Source: Thermoplasmata archaeon | Lineage (GTDB): Archaea > Thermoplasmatota > Thermoplasmata > Thermoplasmatales > Thermoplasmataceae | Direction of reading: 5' to 3' | Assembly (NCBI GenBank): GCA_021806295.1 | Contig: JAJZXS010000048.1 | Coordinates: 1 to 64,000, forward strand | DNA: 64,000 nucleotides | Part shown: positions 1-10,334 of the stretch, one piece after another | Numbering within the stretch: position 1 is the first letter of the stretch | How the letters are laid out: each line of letters starts with the position of its first letter | Program-made: the position numbers and the translations under genes | Notes under the pieces: generated by a model | The model's input: the letters and a program-made list of their open reading frames with translations, nothing else | The model's database searches: none | Told to the model about the DNA's origin: nothing

Positions 1-4
1 AGTA

Positions 5-77
5 TGCCGTGAGCCGGGATTGAACCAGCGACCTCCAGATCTTCAGTCTGGCGCTCTCCCAACTGAGCTATCACGGC
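5..77 (-). tRNA. tRNA-Phe (GAA)
   Basis: Reverse complement folds as GCCGTGA...TCACGGC acceptor stem, anticodon loop CTGAAGA (GAA), GGTTCAATCC T-loop. Confidence 0.93.
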
Positions 78-192
78 GGTAATGGCATATTGCGAATCTT
101 TATTAAAATGTTTTTATCATAATCAACTTTATACCTGCTATTTGAAAATATATTTGTGAAACTATTTATAGGTTGATTTATTCATTAAAACA

Positions 193-420
193 ATGAAAAA
201 ACTCTCAGAATACCTTAATGTATTCTTCTTTTACAGATTAGCGGGGATGATTTTACTACTCAGTGGTTTGATCTTTTATCTTTTCTGGGGATTAGAATAT
301 TCGGGATGGAAAGATTCTGGACTTATATCCTTTGTTGTTCCTCTGATACTGCTTGGCCTGCTTACATTATGGCTTGCCAATGAAAAAGAAAAAGAAGCAA
401 GGAAATTAGTAAAGAAATAA
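193..420 (+). CDS. small membrane protein, two predicted TM segments
   Basis: 75-aa ORF with two hydrophobic segments and a charged C-terminus (NEKEKEARKLVKK). Confidence 0.6.
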   Translation: MKKLSEYLNVFFFYRLAGMILLLSGLIFYLFWGLEYSGWKDSGLISFVVPLILLGLLTLWLANEKEKEARKLVKK

Positions 421-562
421 TAATTTTTAGTTTAATGTTTAATTTTTATGTTGTTCAAAAATTTTATATTTTCAGTTTATGCATAAATAGAAATAATGGA
501 TTTTATTGTTATATCATGCTAAATAGCAAAAGAGTAAAAGGGTTTGAGGGAATAGGCATAAC

Positions 563-686
563 AGAGGTGCATTTCCTTAGGAGAATGTGTGTTTTAAAGG
601 TTTTTGATGTAAAAAAAATAACATATGAAAGTTTGTATAATATGGCGTTATTTAAAGGGGAGAGAGGGGTGCGTTTCCTATGGAAA
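563..686 (+). promoter_or_regulatory. imperfect repeated hairpin motif in the gcvT upstream region
   Basis: agaggtgcatttccttaggaga (563-584) and agaggggtgcgtttcctatggaaa (663-686); each contains a TTTCC/GGA stem. Confidence 0.3.
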
Positions 687-703
687 TAAAAAAAGGTATA
701 CCC

Positions 704-1786
704 ATGAGAACAGCTCTATATGATGAACATATAAAATTAGGAGCAAAGATGATAGATTTCCATGGATGGGAAATGCCTCTAGAATACAGTTCCATAATAA
801 ATGAACACATGTCTGTAAGAAAAAATGTAGGTATGTTTGATATTTCTCACATGGGCGATATAGTTATTTCAGGAAGTGACGCAGATAATTATGTTGATTA
901 TATTTTTCCATCCAAGGTTTCATTGTTAAAGGAAAATGAGTGTATGTACACTTCTTTTCTTAATGAATCCGGGAATATGATAGATGATACAATAATATAT
1001 AGGATATCTGATAATAAATTCTTCCTGATACCAAATGCTTCCAATATTAATAAGATATATAACTGGATGATTGAAAATAAGAAAAATTATGCAGTGGATA
1101 TTAAAAATTATTCTGATAGAATTAGCCATATTGCAATTCAGGGCCCTCAATCAATTAATATTATAAACAATCTGGGAATGAAATTCCCGGAAACTTTTAA
1201 ATTCTTATATCATGAAGTAGGAGTACAAAATGTAATAACAGGCAATAATAATATTATAATATCCGGTACTGGATACACTGGTGAAAAAGGAGTTGAACTG
1301 GTAGTCCCAAATCAAATTGCAGAGGAAATGTGGGAGTCCGTATTAAAAGAAATAAAAAAGATTGGAGGCATGCCATGTGGCCTGGGAGCAAGAGATACTT
1401 TAAGAATGGAAAAAGGGATGTTATTATCTGGACAGGATTTTAATGAGAATAAAAATCCATATGAAGCTTCAATATCTTTTATTGTTAATTTTGACCATGA
1501 ATTTATTGGAAAAGAAGAATTGATTAAACAAAAAAAAGAATACAAAGATATTTTTAGAGGATTTAAACTCGAAAATAAAAATATACCAAGAAACGGTTTT
1601 GATATATATATAAATGAAGAAAAAGTAGGAAATATAACAAGTGGAACAGTATCTCCGATTTTGAATACAGGAATAGGATTAGGGTATATAGATAGAAAAT
1701 ATAGTAAAACGGGAAATGATGTATATATTCAGATCCGTGGAAAGCTAATAAAAGCAGAAGTTTCAAAGCCTAAAATTCTACCATAA
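704..1786 (+). CDS. gcvT: aminomethyltransferase (glycine cleavage T protein)
   Basis: MRTALYDEHIKLGAKMIDFHGWEMPLEY..., GMFDISHMGDI, GTGYTGEKGVEL, GLGARDTLRMEKGM. Start chosen at 704 rather than 680. Confidence 0.93.
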   Translation: MRTALYDEHIKLGAKMIDFHGWEMPLEYSSIINEHMSVRKNVGMFDISHMGDIVISGSDADNYVDYIFPSKVSLLKENECMYTSFLNESGNMIDDTIIYRISDNKFFLIPNASNINKIYNWMIENKKNYAVDIKNYSDRISHIAIQGPQSINIINNLGMKFPETFKFLYHEVGVQNVITGNNNIIISGTGYTGEKGVELVVPNQIAEEMWESVLKEIKKIGGMPCGLGARDTLRMEKGMLLSGQDFNENKNPYEASISFIVNFDHEFIGKEELIKQKKEYKDIFRGFKLENKNIPRNGFDIYINEEKVGNITSGTVSPILNTGIGLGYIDRKYSKTGNDVYIQIRGKLIKAEVSKPKILP

Positions 1787-2099
1787 TAATTATTTTTTAT
1801 TTATTATATTTATATGAATATTATTTATTATTATATTATAGATATATTATATAAATAAAAACAAGTGTGTCACTTTATAATATAATAATATAAACTTTTA
1901 TATTTATTTATATATTACATTCTTTTATTATTATATTATATATTATTATAATTCTAATTTCTTCTTTATACCTATACCATTTTTTAGTTCCAGTAGAAAT
2001 ACACCCCTCCCTCCCTCTATCAAAAATATATGTTTATATTTCGTATTTATACTATCTATTTAGAAACATTTAATAATTGTAGTTCAATTTCCATTAACT

Positions 2100-2171
2100 G
2101 GGCCGGTAGATCAGCGGTAGATCGCCTGCTTTGCAAGCAGGAGGGCTCGGGTCCAAATCCCGACCGGTCCA
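2100..2171 (+). tRNA. tRNA-Ala (TGC)
   Basis: GGGCCGG...CCGGTCC acceptor stem, anticodon stem-loop CCTGC-TTTGCAA-GCAGG, T-loop GGTCCAAATCC. Confidence 0.93.
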
Positions 2172-2263
2172 TTTAATTTATTAATTATTATTTTGATAGT
2201 GGTTATACTCTCATAGTATTGTATCAAAAGTAACTGGAATCAATTTTCCAGAAAGAAATAGGA

Positions 2264-2357
2264 TTAGATAGTAATCATCTTAATAATGGAAAATTTCTTT
2301 CTTTCAAACAGTTTAATTTTATTGTCTGTAAAAACTTTAAAATGCTTATCTAATGTA
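2264..2357 (-). pseudogene. remnant of VapC-like PIN toxin C-terminus
   Basis: Frame reading YTLDKHFKVFTDNKIKLFERKKFSIIKMITI*; TLDKHFK resembles the C-terminal PIN-domain motif. The rest of the toxin is absent. Confidence 0.4.
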
Positions 2358-2562
2358 TAGAGTGAACACTTTCTCTTCAATCTCCTTAGGAAGTTCCTCT
2401 TTATCTTCAAATTCATTACTTCCCATTAATGATGTAAGGATATATTTCTTGCTCTGTGATTCAATCAATTGTTCTAAAAGTTCACTGAAACTTTCATTCT
2501 CTTTTTTAAATCCCCTTTAATTCATCATACACTGACTGTTTGATGGTGATGGTTTTTGGCAT
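2346..2562 (-). pseudogene. frameshifted VapB-type antitoxin (VAPB_antitox/DUF217-like)
   Basis: Conceptual MPKTITIKQSVYDELKG | FKKENESFSELLEQLIESQSKKYILTSLMGSNEFEDKEELPKEIEEKVFTLYIR*, with a frameshift after DELKG. Confidence 0.65.
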
Positions 2563-2677
2563 AACATATGTTTATGTTTAAACACTGCATAAATTTTTAC
2601 AAATATTGGGATAATATCTACACTATCCTATCGACAGATAAACCATTAATTTTTATACATACTTTAAATATATTGTT

Positions 2678-2971
2678 ATGATAGTTGCAGATGTTACATT
2701 TTATCCCATAGGAAAAGGAATTTCAGTCGGTGATACTATAGAGAAAGTAGTCAAGCATATGGAAGAGAATAAATCTGTTAAATGTTATCCAAATAGCATG
2801 GCCACAGTGATAGAATGTGAAAACATAGAAATATTATTTGATACAGTAAAGGACGCAGAAAAATTTCTTGAAAATCTTGGATTTCCACGTATTGAAACTA
2901 TACTAAGGATTGATAACAGAACTGATCTAGAAAATTCGGTTGAGAGAAAAATAAAACATTTTAAAGAATAA
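2678..2971 (+). CDS. MTH1187/YkoF-like (DUF77) thiamine-binding family protein
   Basis: MIVADVTFYPIGKGISVGD... and FPRIETILRIDNRTD typical of the MTH1187 family. Confidence 0.85.
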   Translation: MIVADVTFYPIGKGISVGDTIEKVVKHMEENKSVKCYPNSMATVIECENIEILFDTVKDAEKFLENLGFPRIETILRIDNRTDLENSVERKIKHFKE

Positions 2972-2972
2972 A

Positions 2973-4151
2973 TTATAATTTTTTAAAGGTTCCAGAAACA
3001 ACCCACGGTGGTTCTGTTCCCAGTGGCTCCATTCCTGATATTATACTATCCTTCAAAATTTTTTCATTAACCTCAATACCAAGTCCCGGCTTTCCTGAAA
3101 GGTTCATATATCCATTCTCCACAGAATATCCACTGAATAGGTTTTTCTTCCACGCAGGCCATGATTCCTCAAAGCTTTCCTGTATAAGGAAGTTTGGAAG
3201 TGTATAATCAACATTCAGAGTAGCGGCTGTCTGTACCGGGCCAAATGCATTATGATACGCCACAGGAACACCGAAAGAGTCTGCTATTGACGCTATTTTT
3301 TTTGCCTCAAGTATCCCCTTTGAATTTGTAATATCTGGCTGTATTACATCAACCATTCCACCGGAAATATACCTGGCAAAATCCTCCTTATTTAGAAGTC
3401 TCTCACCAAGGGCTACAGGTATATTTACCCTTGCCCTGAATTCGGGCAGGAAGTGTTCTAGTTCTGGATGAACCGGCTCTTCGATGAATAATGGATTGTA
3501 TTCTTCCAGCGCAGTTCCGGCCATAACCGCATATTTCGGCGCAAATCTTCCATGGCATTCAATCAGCAAATCAATATTATCTCCAAGCGCATTTCTCATT
3601 CCACCAACTATTGCAGCAGATTTTTTAACAGAATCTACTGTAATTTTATCATAATTATCTCCAAAAGGATCAAATTTGAAGGCTGTATATCCCTTTGAAA
3701 CCAGTTTTTTTGCCTTATTTATAAAATCATCCGGTGTAACGCAGTCAGAATACCATCCATTGGCATATGCCCTGATTTTATCATTGAATTCACCTCCAAG
3801 TAGATTATAAACCGGAGTTCCTAAATTCTTCCCTATAAGATCCCATGATGCAATCTCAAATGCACTCAATGCTGCTGTTTCCTCTATAGATTTTGTAACG
3901 TAAAATGCATTCCTGTAATATTCACGTATGTTTTTTTCAACATCAAAATAATTTTTATCCTGAAATATCCTTGCAACCTCATTCAAACTCTCCTTTACAG
4001 GAAGCGTCATCATTGTTGTCGGTGCCTCCCCGAATCCTACTCTCCCCTCAGAAGATGTTAATTTCAGTATCAATATTGTAGAACTCCATGGTGATGATTT
4101 TTCCTCTGGAGACCCAAGTTCATATATTTCAATATTTTTTATAGTTTCCAT
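2973..4151 (-). CDS. enolase-superfamily (mandelate racemase-type) sugar acid dehydratase, likely gluconate/galactonate dehydratase
   Basis: SAFEIASWDLIGKNLGTPVYNLLGG, FKFDPFG, LIECHGRF, FIEEPVHPE, DVIQPDITNSKGI. Substrate inferred from the family. Confidence 0.75.
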   Translation of the reverse strand: METIKNIEIYELGSPEEKSSPWSSTILILKLTSSEGRVGFGEAPTTMMTLPVKESLNEVARIFQDKNYFDVEKNIREYYRNAFYVTKSIEETAALSAFEIASWDLIGKNLGTPVYNLLGGEFNDKIRAYANGWYSDCVTPDDFINKAKKLVSKGYTAFKFDPFGDNYDKITVDSVKKSAAIVGGMRNALGDNIDLLIECHGRFAPKYAVMAGTALEEYNPLFIEEPVHPELEHFLPEFRARVNIPVALGERLLNKEDFARYISGGMVDVIQPDITNSKGILEAKKIASIADSFGVPVAYHNAFGPVQTAATLNVDYTLPNFLIQESFEESWPAWKKNLFSGYSVENGYMNLSGKPGLGIEVNEKILKDSIISGMEPLGTEPPWVVSGTFKKL

Positions 4152-4202
4152 AAATCAATAAATAGCCAATATAATATTAATCTTTTCAGTATGGATAAAA
4201 TA

Positions 4203-6131
4203 TTATTTTTTATCAAATTTCTTTAATGTAAAACGCCTGTGGCTCCCGAAAGGTGAGAATTGTTTGCCATTTCCAAAGTAAAACTTTGAGAAAAATTCCA
4301 CATAAAGAAGCCTCGCACCCTGTATTCCCGGCTCAAATACAGCTATTACAAGGTTGAACAGCTGCCCCACTACAAGTATGACAACTCCCAAAATAATGAA
4401 ATAGAAAGGATCGGAAAGTGTGGCCCTGAAAACTGTATTTATAACGAGAGCTAGAACAACAGATGCAAGCAATATACCCACAATCCTTGTATATGATAGC
4501 ACATGGGATATGATTGAAGGAATTTCCATAAGGCTCAAAGTACCCTCAAATACAATAACCATAATGAATCCTACAATGAGCATAATATATCCTATGAGCG
4601 ATGAAAATTCTGTGGGGCTGAGACTTACCCTATGTATTAGGTTGAGTCCCAGTACCGCGAAGGCCCAGGCCATAAGTATCCAGCCTATTTTTGCTATGGC
4701 TGCCTTTCTGTGTTTAATGTAAAAGTTATTGATAATGCCCAATACAAAACCGAAGGTTACGAAAGCAAGTCCTATATATCCTGAAATAACCAGCAATAAT
4801 CCTATGTGTGTAACCGGAACCGGGGCAGGGCTTATCTGAAAAGGAACAGGATATATTGTAAAACCGAAGAATTCATTGAATATTATTCCGAATATAATTG
4901 CTATAATAGAAGATGGTATTAATGCCTTTGCCAGTGTTTTCAGGGAATTCTTGCCCATTATCATTAACACGAATCCAGATATTTTTTTAGGAATATGACT
5001 TTTTGTCGGCGGGTGATCTATTCTATGTATTATGAAAAGTGATACAAGCAATATTACAAGTCCGTAACCTGCATCACCAACCATTAGTCCAAAGAAAACA
5101 GGGAAAACAAGTGCAAAGATTAGTGTAGGATCAAATTCGTACTCCTCCGGGAGTGAATAAAATCTTATAAAGAATTCGAATATCTTGAAGTGCCTTGGAT
5201 TAGAAAGCTTTGTTGGTGGATCTTCTTTTGTTTCTATGGTTTTTATCATCACTGTATTATTTGAATCCTTATTGAGAATAGCAGAAACATTTTCATACTC
5301 TGATTCAGGAATCCATCCTTCCATTGCAAATGCATTTTCAGATGATGCTATATTGCTAAGTATTTCCTCTTCCTTAACATATATTTCAAGCTGTTCTGTT
5401 ATCTGTGCTATGGTTTCATAATATTTATCGGAAAGCGCATTCAGAGAGGAGGCTATTCCATTAAGGTATTCTCTTGCATCTGCTATAATTTTATTCTGTG
5501 CCTCAATATTATCCTTTACCGTGCCGTTTAATTCCGGTACTTTCATAATATCGTATGTTTTTGATGAAATCAATGAAAGAAATTCAGGTTCATTTTTTCT
5601 ATTGATTGTGACAATTGAATATCCATTTCCCATATCAGTGAAAATTGAATAATCTGTTTTGAGGCTGGCATTCTCCATGCTACTTCCTATAATGAAGCTT
5701 TCCACATAACTGTTATTCAGTATTGATAAATCTTCCCCGAATCCTGATATAATCTCAAGTGGTTTTAAAATGGTCTGGCTTTCCCTTATTATAGAATTAT
5801 ACCTATCATCATCATCCTTAAGCCTTGAGAGTTCTCCAGCGATGGTTATTTTTGATATGCTTTCTAGAAGTTCTTCCTGTGACGAAAAATATTTTTTTTC
5901 CTTTACAGGCCTTTCTGGAAGAATAGATAAAAACCCCTTGAATTTTGATAGATTATCAGCAAGCATTTTATATTTACTGTTTGAAATCTGGATATTGAAT
6001 ATTTTTGCAACCTCCTGATCTGTATTTTCAATCTGAATTACGTTCAGGTCGTGCATATCATCTATTATAATATTTTTGTATGTGTTCAGGCCGATAACCC
6101 TGATCTTTACCATCTTTACTGGCTTTAGCAT
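4203..6131 (-). CDS. atpI: A-type ATP synthase subunit I
   Basis: 642 aa; soluble N-terminus, multi-TM C-terminus with VFFGLMVGDAGYG and LSYTRIVGILLAS. Confidence 0.93.
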   Translation of the reverse strand: MLKPVKMVKIRVIGLNTYKNIIIDDMHDLNVIQIENTDQEVAKIFNIQISNSKYKMLADNLSKFKGFLSILPERPVKEKKYFSSQEELLESISKITIAGELSRLKDDDDRYNSIIRESQTILKPLEIISGFGEDLSILNNSYVESFIIGSSMENASLKTDYSIFTDMGNGYSIVTINRKNEPEFLSLISSKTYDIMKVPELNGTVKDNIEAQNKIIADAREYLNGIASSLNALSDKYYETIAQITEQLEIYVKEEEILSNIASSENAFAMEGWIPESEYENVSAILNKDSNNTVMIKTIETKEDPPTKLSNPRHFKIFEFFIRFYSLPEEYEFDPTLIFALVFPVFFGLMVGDAGYGLVILLVSLFIIHRIDHPPTKSHIPKKISGFVLMIMGKNSLKTLAKALIPSSIIAIIFGIIFNEFFGFTIYPVPFQISPAPVPVTHIGLLLVISGYIGLAFVTFGFVLGIINNFYIKHRKAAIAKIGWILMAWAFAVLGLNLIHRVSLSPTEFSSLIGYIMLIVGFIMVIVFEGTLSLMEIPSIISHVLSYTRIVGILLASVVLALVINTVFRATLSDPFYFIILGVVILVVGQLFNLVIAVFEPGIQGARLLYVEFFSKFYFGNGKQFSPFGSHRRFTLKKFDKK

Positions 6132-6458
6132 TTAATCACTTTTTTTGATGTATTTTAATATAGTTTCGTATACCTTTTCTTCCATTTCACGTTCTTTCAG
6201 ATCTATCTTCATGACCTGGGCCCTTGCCCTCTGTGTATCCAGTGCATCTATCATTTTCTTATTTTCTGCATCCTTTATTTCCTCAAGCCCCTTATTGTAA
6301 TCATTTATAATCTGGTTTTCAACATTTTTAGATTTTTCATTGCACTCTGCAATCTTTTCTGCCAGCTGTTTCTCCATTTCATCCTTTAAATCCTGGATAG
6401 CTTTCTTTTTGGCGTTTTCCCTGTCCCTGATTACCTTTAACTCATCTATTTCAGTCAT
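6132..6458 (-). CDS. ahaH: A-type ATP synthase subunit H
   Basis: 108-aa charged coiled coil immediately upstream of subunit I. Confidence 0.75.
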   Translation of the reverse strand: MTEIDELKVIRDRENAKKKAIQDLKDEMEKQLAEKIAECNEKSKNVENQIINDYNKGLEEIKDAENKKMIDALDTQRARAQVMKIDLKEREMEEKVYETILKYIKKSD

Positions 6459-6562
6459 TTATATATCACCATAATAATTATGGCAATAAATATTATTGCC
6501 ATCGTTATATTAACCATAAGTACGATTTTCCTAATTTTTTTAAATTTCTCTACGTTATCCAT
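6455..6562 (-). CDS. 35-aa single-TM microprotein inside the ATP synthase operon
   Basis: MDNVEKFKKIRKIVLMVNITMAIIFIAIIIMVIYK*; 1-nt gap from the subunit D stop, 4-nt ATGA overlap with the subunit H start. Absent from the ORF track. Confidence 0.7.
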   Translation of the reverse strand: MDNVEKFKKIRKIVLMVNITMAIIFIAIIIMVIYK

Positions 6563-6563
6563 A

Positions 6564-7196
6564 TTATATATCCTGCCCTGCTACCACATGGTTCTTCACA
6601 AATTTAAGTGTTGAAAACGAATCCCTTTCCATTTCATCAAGATGTTCCCTTATTATTTTTAGGTTGGACTGGAATCTGGGTATCATAATATTTTCAATAG
6701 CATTGGACCTTCTATTTGTTTTGTCTATTTCATTCAGCAGTTTTCTCATGGAGGATTCTTTCTGTGCAACTACCAGAAGTTCATTGAATATTCTGTCGAA
6801 AATAATCATGGCATCATATATGGATGCTGGTACTGAAGTCGCCATATACTGGCTGTCCATGATTTTTTTACCGATTTCTGCAGACATCTCTGGAATTTTT
6901 ACACCCATTATGTTTTTCCCACCAATCTTTATTTCCGGTGAGGAGAACATGTATGATATCCTCTCTATTTCAAGTGTACCATCAATAACTTCAGCCATTC
7001 TAATAGCGTTTAAACCGTCCTTTATATCTTTCTTGATATTTTCCTTAAGGCCCTTTATTTCATTGCTTATCTTGAAAAATTCCATAACAAGGGATTGTCT
7101 TTTCATTTTAAGCAGCTCAAGCCCTCTGGAAGCTACCTTTACCCTTTTTTTCGTATTTATTAATTCAATTCTGGTCAATCTGATGTTATTTGCCAT
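6564..7196 (-). CDS. atpD: A-type ATP synthase subunit D
   Basis: [41 protein letters not shown]-ATPase D family. Confidence 0.94.
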   Translation of the reverse strand: MANNIRLTRIELINTKKRVKVASRGLELLKMKRQSLVMEFFKISNEIKGLKENIKKDIKDGLNAIRMAEVIDGTLEIERISYMFSSPEIKIGGKNIMGVKIPEMSAEIGKKIMDSQYMATSVPASIYDAMIIFDRIFNELLVVAQKESSMRKLLNEIDKTNRRSNAIENIMIPRFQSNLKIIREHLDEMERDSFSTLKFVKNHVVAGQDI

Positions 7197-8581
7197 TAGT
7201 TCTCCCACTTTCCATATTTCTGTATATGAGCGGATTTTACCTTTTTCATTTCCTCCTTTGGCAGTATTGAAAGCATATCCCAGCCAAGGTTCAGGGTCTC
7301 TGTAATTGACCTGTCTGTATTTTCCTGATTTACATATTTATTCTCAAAATCTTCCGCAAATTGAAGGTATTTCTTATCTGAATCACTCAATGCCTCCTCT
7401 CCTACAATCTCACTCAGTGCCCTGGCATCCTTTCCCTTTGCATATGATGCATACAGCTGATCGGCAAGGCCCCTATGATCTTCTCTGGTGTGGTCTGCTC
7501 CTATTCCCTGATTCATTAACCTTGAAAGTGAAGAAAGAACATCTACTTCAGGGTATATATTTTTCCTGTTGAGATCCCTTGAAAGGGTGATTTGCCCCTC
7601 TGTTATATAACCTGTTAGATCAGGCACCGGATTTGTAATATCATCACCTGGCATTGTAAGTATGGGTATCTGTGTTATTGAACCCTTCCTTCCCTTTATT
7701 TTTCCTGCCCTTTCATATATTGTGCTGAGGTCAGTATACATGTATCCAGGATATCCTCTTCTTCCGGGTATTTCCTCCCGGGATGATGATATTTCCCTGA
7801 GGGCCTCGCAGTAATTGGTCATATCTGTAAGTATTACCAGCATATTCATATCCTTTTCATATGCCATATATTCGGCAGTTGTTAATGCAACCCTTGGAAG
7901 GATGATTCTGTCCATGGATGGATCGGAGGCCAGATTCAAAAATATCACAGATTCCGATAGGGCTCCGGAATTTTCGAACTGTTTCATGAAGTAATTAGCC
8001 TCCTCGCTTGTTATTCCTATTGCACCGAATACAACACCGAATTTTTCATTTCCATTCAATGTTTTTGCCTGTCCTGCAATCTGTGTTGCCAGCCTGTTAT
8101 GGGACAGCCCTGCGCCTGAAAATATTGGCAGTTTCTGGCCCATGACCAGTGTATTCATGCCATCTATTGTTGATATCCCTGTTTCTATGAATTCACTTGG
8201 TTCTTCCCTGGAATAGGGATTTATTGCCGCACCAGTTATATCTACTTTCTCCCTTGAATAAATTTTTGGTCCCTTGTCTATTGGCTCTCCAAATCCATTG
8301 AATATTCTTCCAAGCATGTCATCCGACACAGGAAGTTTGAACGTATCACCTGTAAAAGATACTCCTGTGCTGTCCGGGCTCATGCTCGTTGTTGACCCGA
8401 AAACCTGTACAACCGCAACGCCGTTCCTTGTCTCCAGGACCTGCCCTTTCACTCTTTCCCCATTATCCAGTATGACATTTACAATCTCGTTGTATGAGGC
8501 ATTTTTGACATTGTCCACAAATAGAAGTGGACCGTTAATCTGTGAAATGGATTTATATATAATATCAGACACTTTCAACAC
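7196..8581 (-). CDS. atpB: A-type ATP synthase subunit B
   Basis: [46 protein letters not shown]. Confidence 0.97.
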   Translation of the reverse strand: MLKVSDIIYKSISQINGPLLFVDNVKNASYNEIVNVILDNGERVKGQVLETRNGVAVVQVFGSTTSMSPDSTGVSFTGDTFKLPVSDDMLGRIFNGFGEPIDKGPKIYSREKVDITGAAINPYSREEPSEFIETGISTIDGMNTLVMGQKLPIFSGAGLSHNRLATQIAGQAKTLNGNEKFGVVFGAIGITSEEANYFMKQFENSGALSESVIFLNLASDPSMDRIILPRVALTTAEYMAYEKDMNMLVILTDMTNYCEALREISSSREEIPGRRGYPGYMYTDLSTIYERAGKIKGRKGSITQIPILTMPGDDITNPVPDLTGYITEGQITLSRDLNRKNIYPEVDVLSSLSRLMNQGIGADHTREDHRGLADQLYASYAKGKDARALSEIVGEEALSDSDKKYLQFAEDFENKYVNQENTDRSITETLNLGWDMLSILPKEEMKKVKSAHIQKYGKWEN

Positions 8582-10334
8582 TCTCCATTATATTGTTATA
8601 CTCATTATTTATTTCCTTTATAACATCATTGTAAAACTTATTAAAATCTTCTTCCTTGATTTCTTTCATTCTTGATATTTTCATTCTAACCGGCAATGTT
8701 GCTGTCTGTGTCACTTTTAATCCAGCATCTATGGATTTTTCCTGCATTTCATTGAGTGTTTTAATGATCATCAGCATTTCATACTGCTTATTTATTGAAC
8801 AATATGTATCTGTATCATCAAAAGCATTCTGCTGCAGAAAATCCTCTCTGATAATCTTGGCAATATCCAGGACGTTTTTCTGCTTTTCCGGAAGTGAATC
8901 ATATCCTACGAGCTGGACTATTTCCTGTAATTCTGATTCTTTCTGTAGTATGCCCATCATCAGTGCATGCATCTGTGGCCATTCGGGATTTATATTTGAT
9001 TTAAACCAGCCGGAAAGTGAATCAAGGTAAAGCGAATAACTGTTTAGCCAGTTGATCGAGGGAAAATGCCTTCTTGAGGCAAGAGAAGCATCCAGTGCCC
9101 AGAACACACGGGTGACCCTTAATGTATTCTGAACAACCGGATCAGACAGATCTCCCCCAGGTGGTGAGACAGCACCTATAAGGGTAATTGATCCTGTTCT
9201 TTTATCCTGTGGAATTATCTGGGCATTCCCGGACCTTTCATAAAATTCAGATATCCTTCTGCCAAGATATGCTGGGTAACCCTCCTCTCCGGGCATTTCC
9301 TCAAGCCTTCCGGAAATTTCTCTTAAAGCCTCTGCCCATCTGCTTGTTGAATCAGCCATGAGGGCCACATCGTAGCCCATATCTCTGTAATACTCCGCTA
9401 TGGTGACTCCTGTATAAATACTTGCTTCCCTTGCTGCTACCGGCATATTAGAGGTATTTGCTATTAAAATGGTTTTTTCCATAAGGGGCTTACCGCTTTT
9501 CGGGTCCTGCAATTCAGGGAATGTTGTGAGTATCTCTGTCATTTCATTGCCTCTCTCACCACATCCTACATAAACTGTTATATCTGCATCGGACCATTTT
9601 GAGAGCTGATGCTGAATTACTGTCTTTCCAGACCCGAATGGACCTGGTACTGCCACTGTCCCTCCCTTTGCAACAGGGAAAAATGAGTCTATTACCCTCT
9701 GACCAGTTATAAGCGGGATTTCAGGTGCGAATTTCAGGAAGACCTTTCTTGCCTGCCTTACCGGCCATATCTGTTTTAATTTTACCTCCACGGCCTTATT
9801 TTCTGACTGAATTGTACATACCGTATCAGATACTTTGAATTTTCCAGCCTTAATAGTCTTTATCACACCATTAACTTTGTATGGAACCATTATTTTGTGG
9901 GTAATTATGTCAGTTTCCTTCACTGTGCCAAGTATATACCCCTCTTCAACTTCATCACCATCTTTCAAAACAGGTTGAAAATCCCACTCTTTTTTCTCAT
10001 CCAGTGGTGGTGCACTTGCGCCTCTAACTATGAAGTCACCGGTTTCTGACTGTATAATGTCCAGGGGTCTCTGTATTCCATCATAAATAGATTTCAGAAG
10101 CCCTGGTCCGAGTTCAACAGACAGGGGTTTGCCTGTAGATATAACCGGTTCCCCTGGCTTGAGTCCGCTGGTATCTTCATATACCTGAATGGTAAATCTA
10201 TTTCCAACTATCTTTATTACCTCCCCAACAAGGCCCAGGTTACCTACACGCACCACATCAAACATTTTTCCATCAAGGTCTGTTGCTATCACCACAGGAC
10301 CGGATATACTGTATATTTTTCCATCATTTTTCAT
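8565..10334 (-). CDS. atpA: A-type ATP synthase catalytic subunit A (no intein)
   Basis: [14 protein letters not shown]-loop uninterrupted; [30 protein letters not shown]-type motif. Confidence 0.97.
   Translation of the reverse strand: MKNDGKIYSISGPVVIATDLDGKMFDVVRVGNLGLVGEVIKIVGNRFTIQVYEDTSGLKPGEPVISTGKPLSVELGPGLLKSIYDGIQRPLDIIQSETGDFIVRGASAPPLDEKKEWDFQPVLKDGDEVEEGYILGTVKETDIITHKIMVPYKVNGVIKTIKAGKFKVSDTVCTIQSENKAVEVKLKQIWPVRQARKVFLKFAPEIPLITGQRVIDSFFPVAKGGTVAVPGPFGSGKTVIQHQLSKWSDADITVYVGCGERGNEMTEILTTFPELQDPKSGKPLMEKTILIANTSNMPVAAREASIYTGVTIAEYYRDMGYDVALMADSTSRWAEALREISGRLEEMPGEEGYPAYLGRRISEFYERSGNAQIIPQDKRTGSITLIGAVSPPGGDLSDPVVQNTLRVTRVFWALDASLASRRHFPSINWLNSYSLYLDSLSGWFKSNINPEWPQMHALMMGILQKESELQEIVQLVGYDSLPEKQKNVLDIAKIIREDFLQQNAFDDTDTYCSINKQYEMLMIIKTLNEMQEKSIDAGLKVTQTATLPVRMKISRMKEIKEEDFNKFYNDVIKEINNEYNNIMESVESV

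Noticed and set aside
435-689. 84-aa ORF upstream of gcvT
   Set aside because: Composition is not protein-like, it overlaps the repeated hairpin motifs and the gcvT start region, and no domain is recognised.
1787-2000. Possible CRISPR or satellite array in the AT-rich block
   Set aside because: The ttattatatt motifs are irregular low-complexity sequence with no fixed repeat-spacer structure.
6664-7305. 213-aa plus-strand ORF opposite atpD
   Set aside because: Antisense shadow of the strongly supported subunit D/B genes; low-complexity Ser/Ile/Phe-rich translation.
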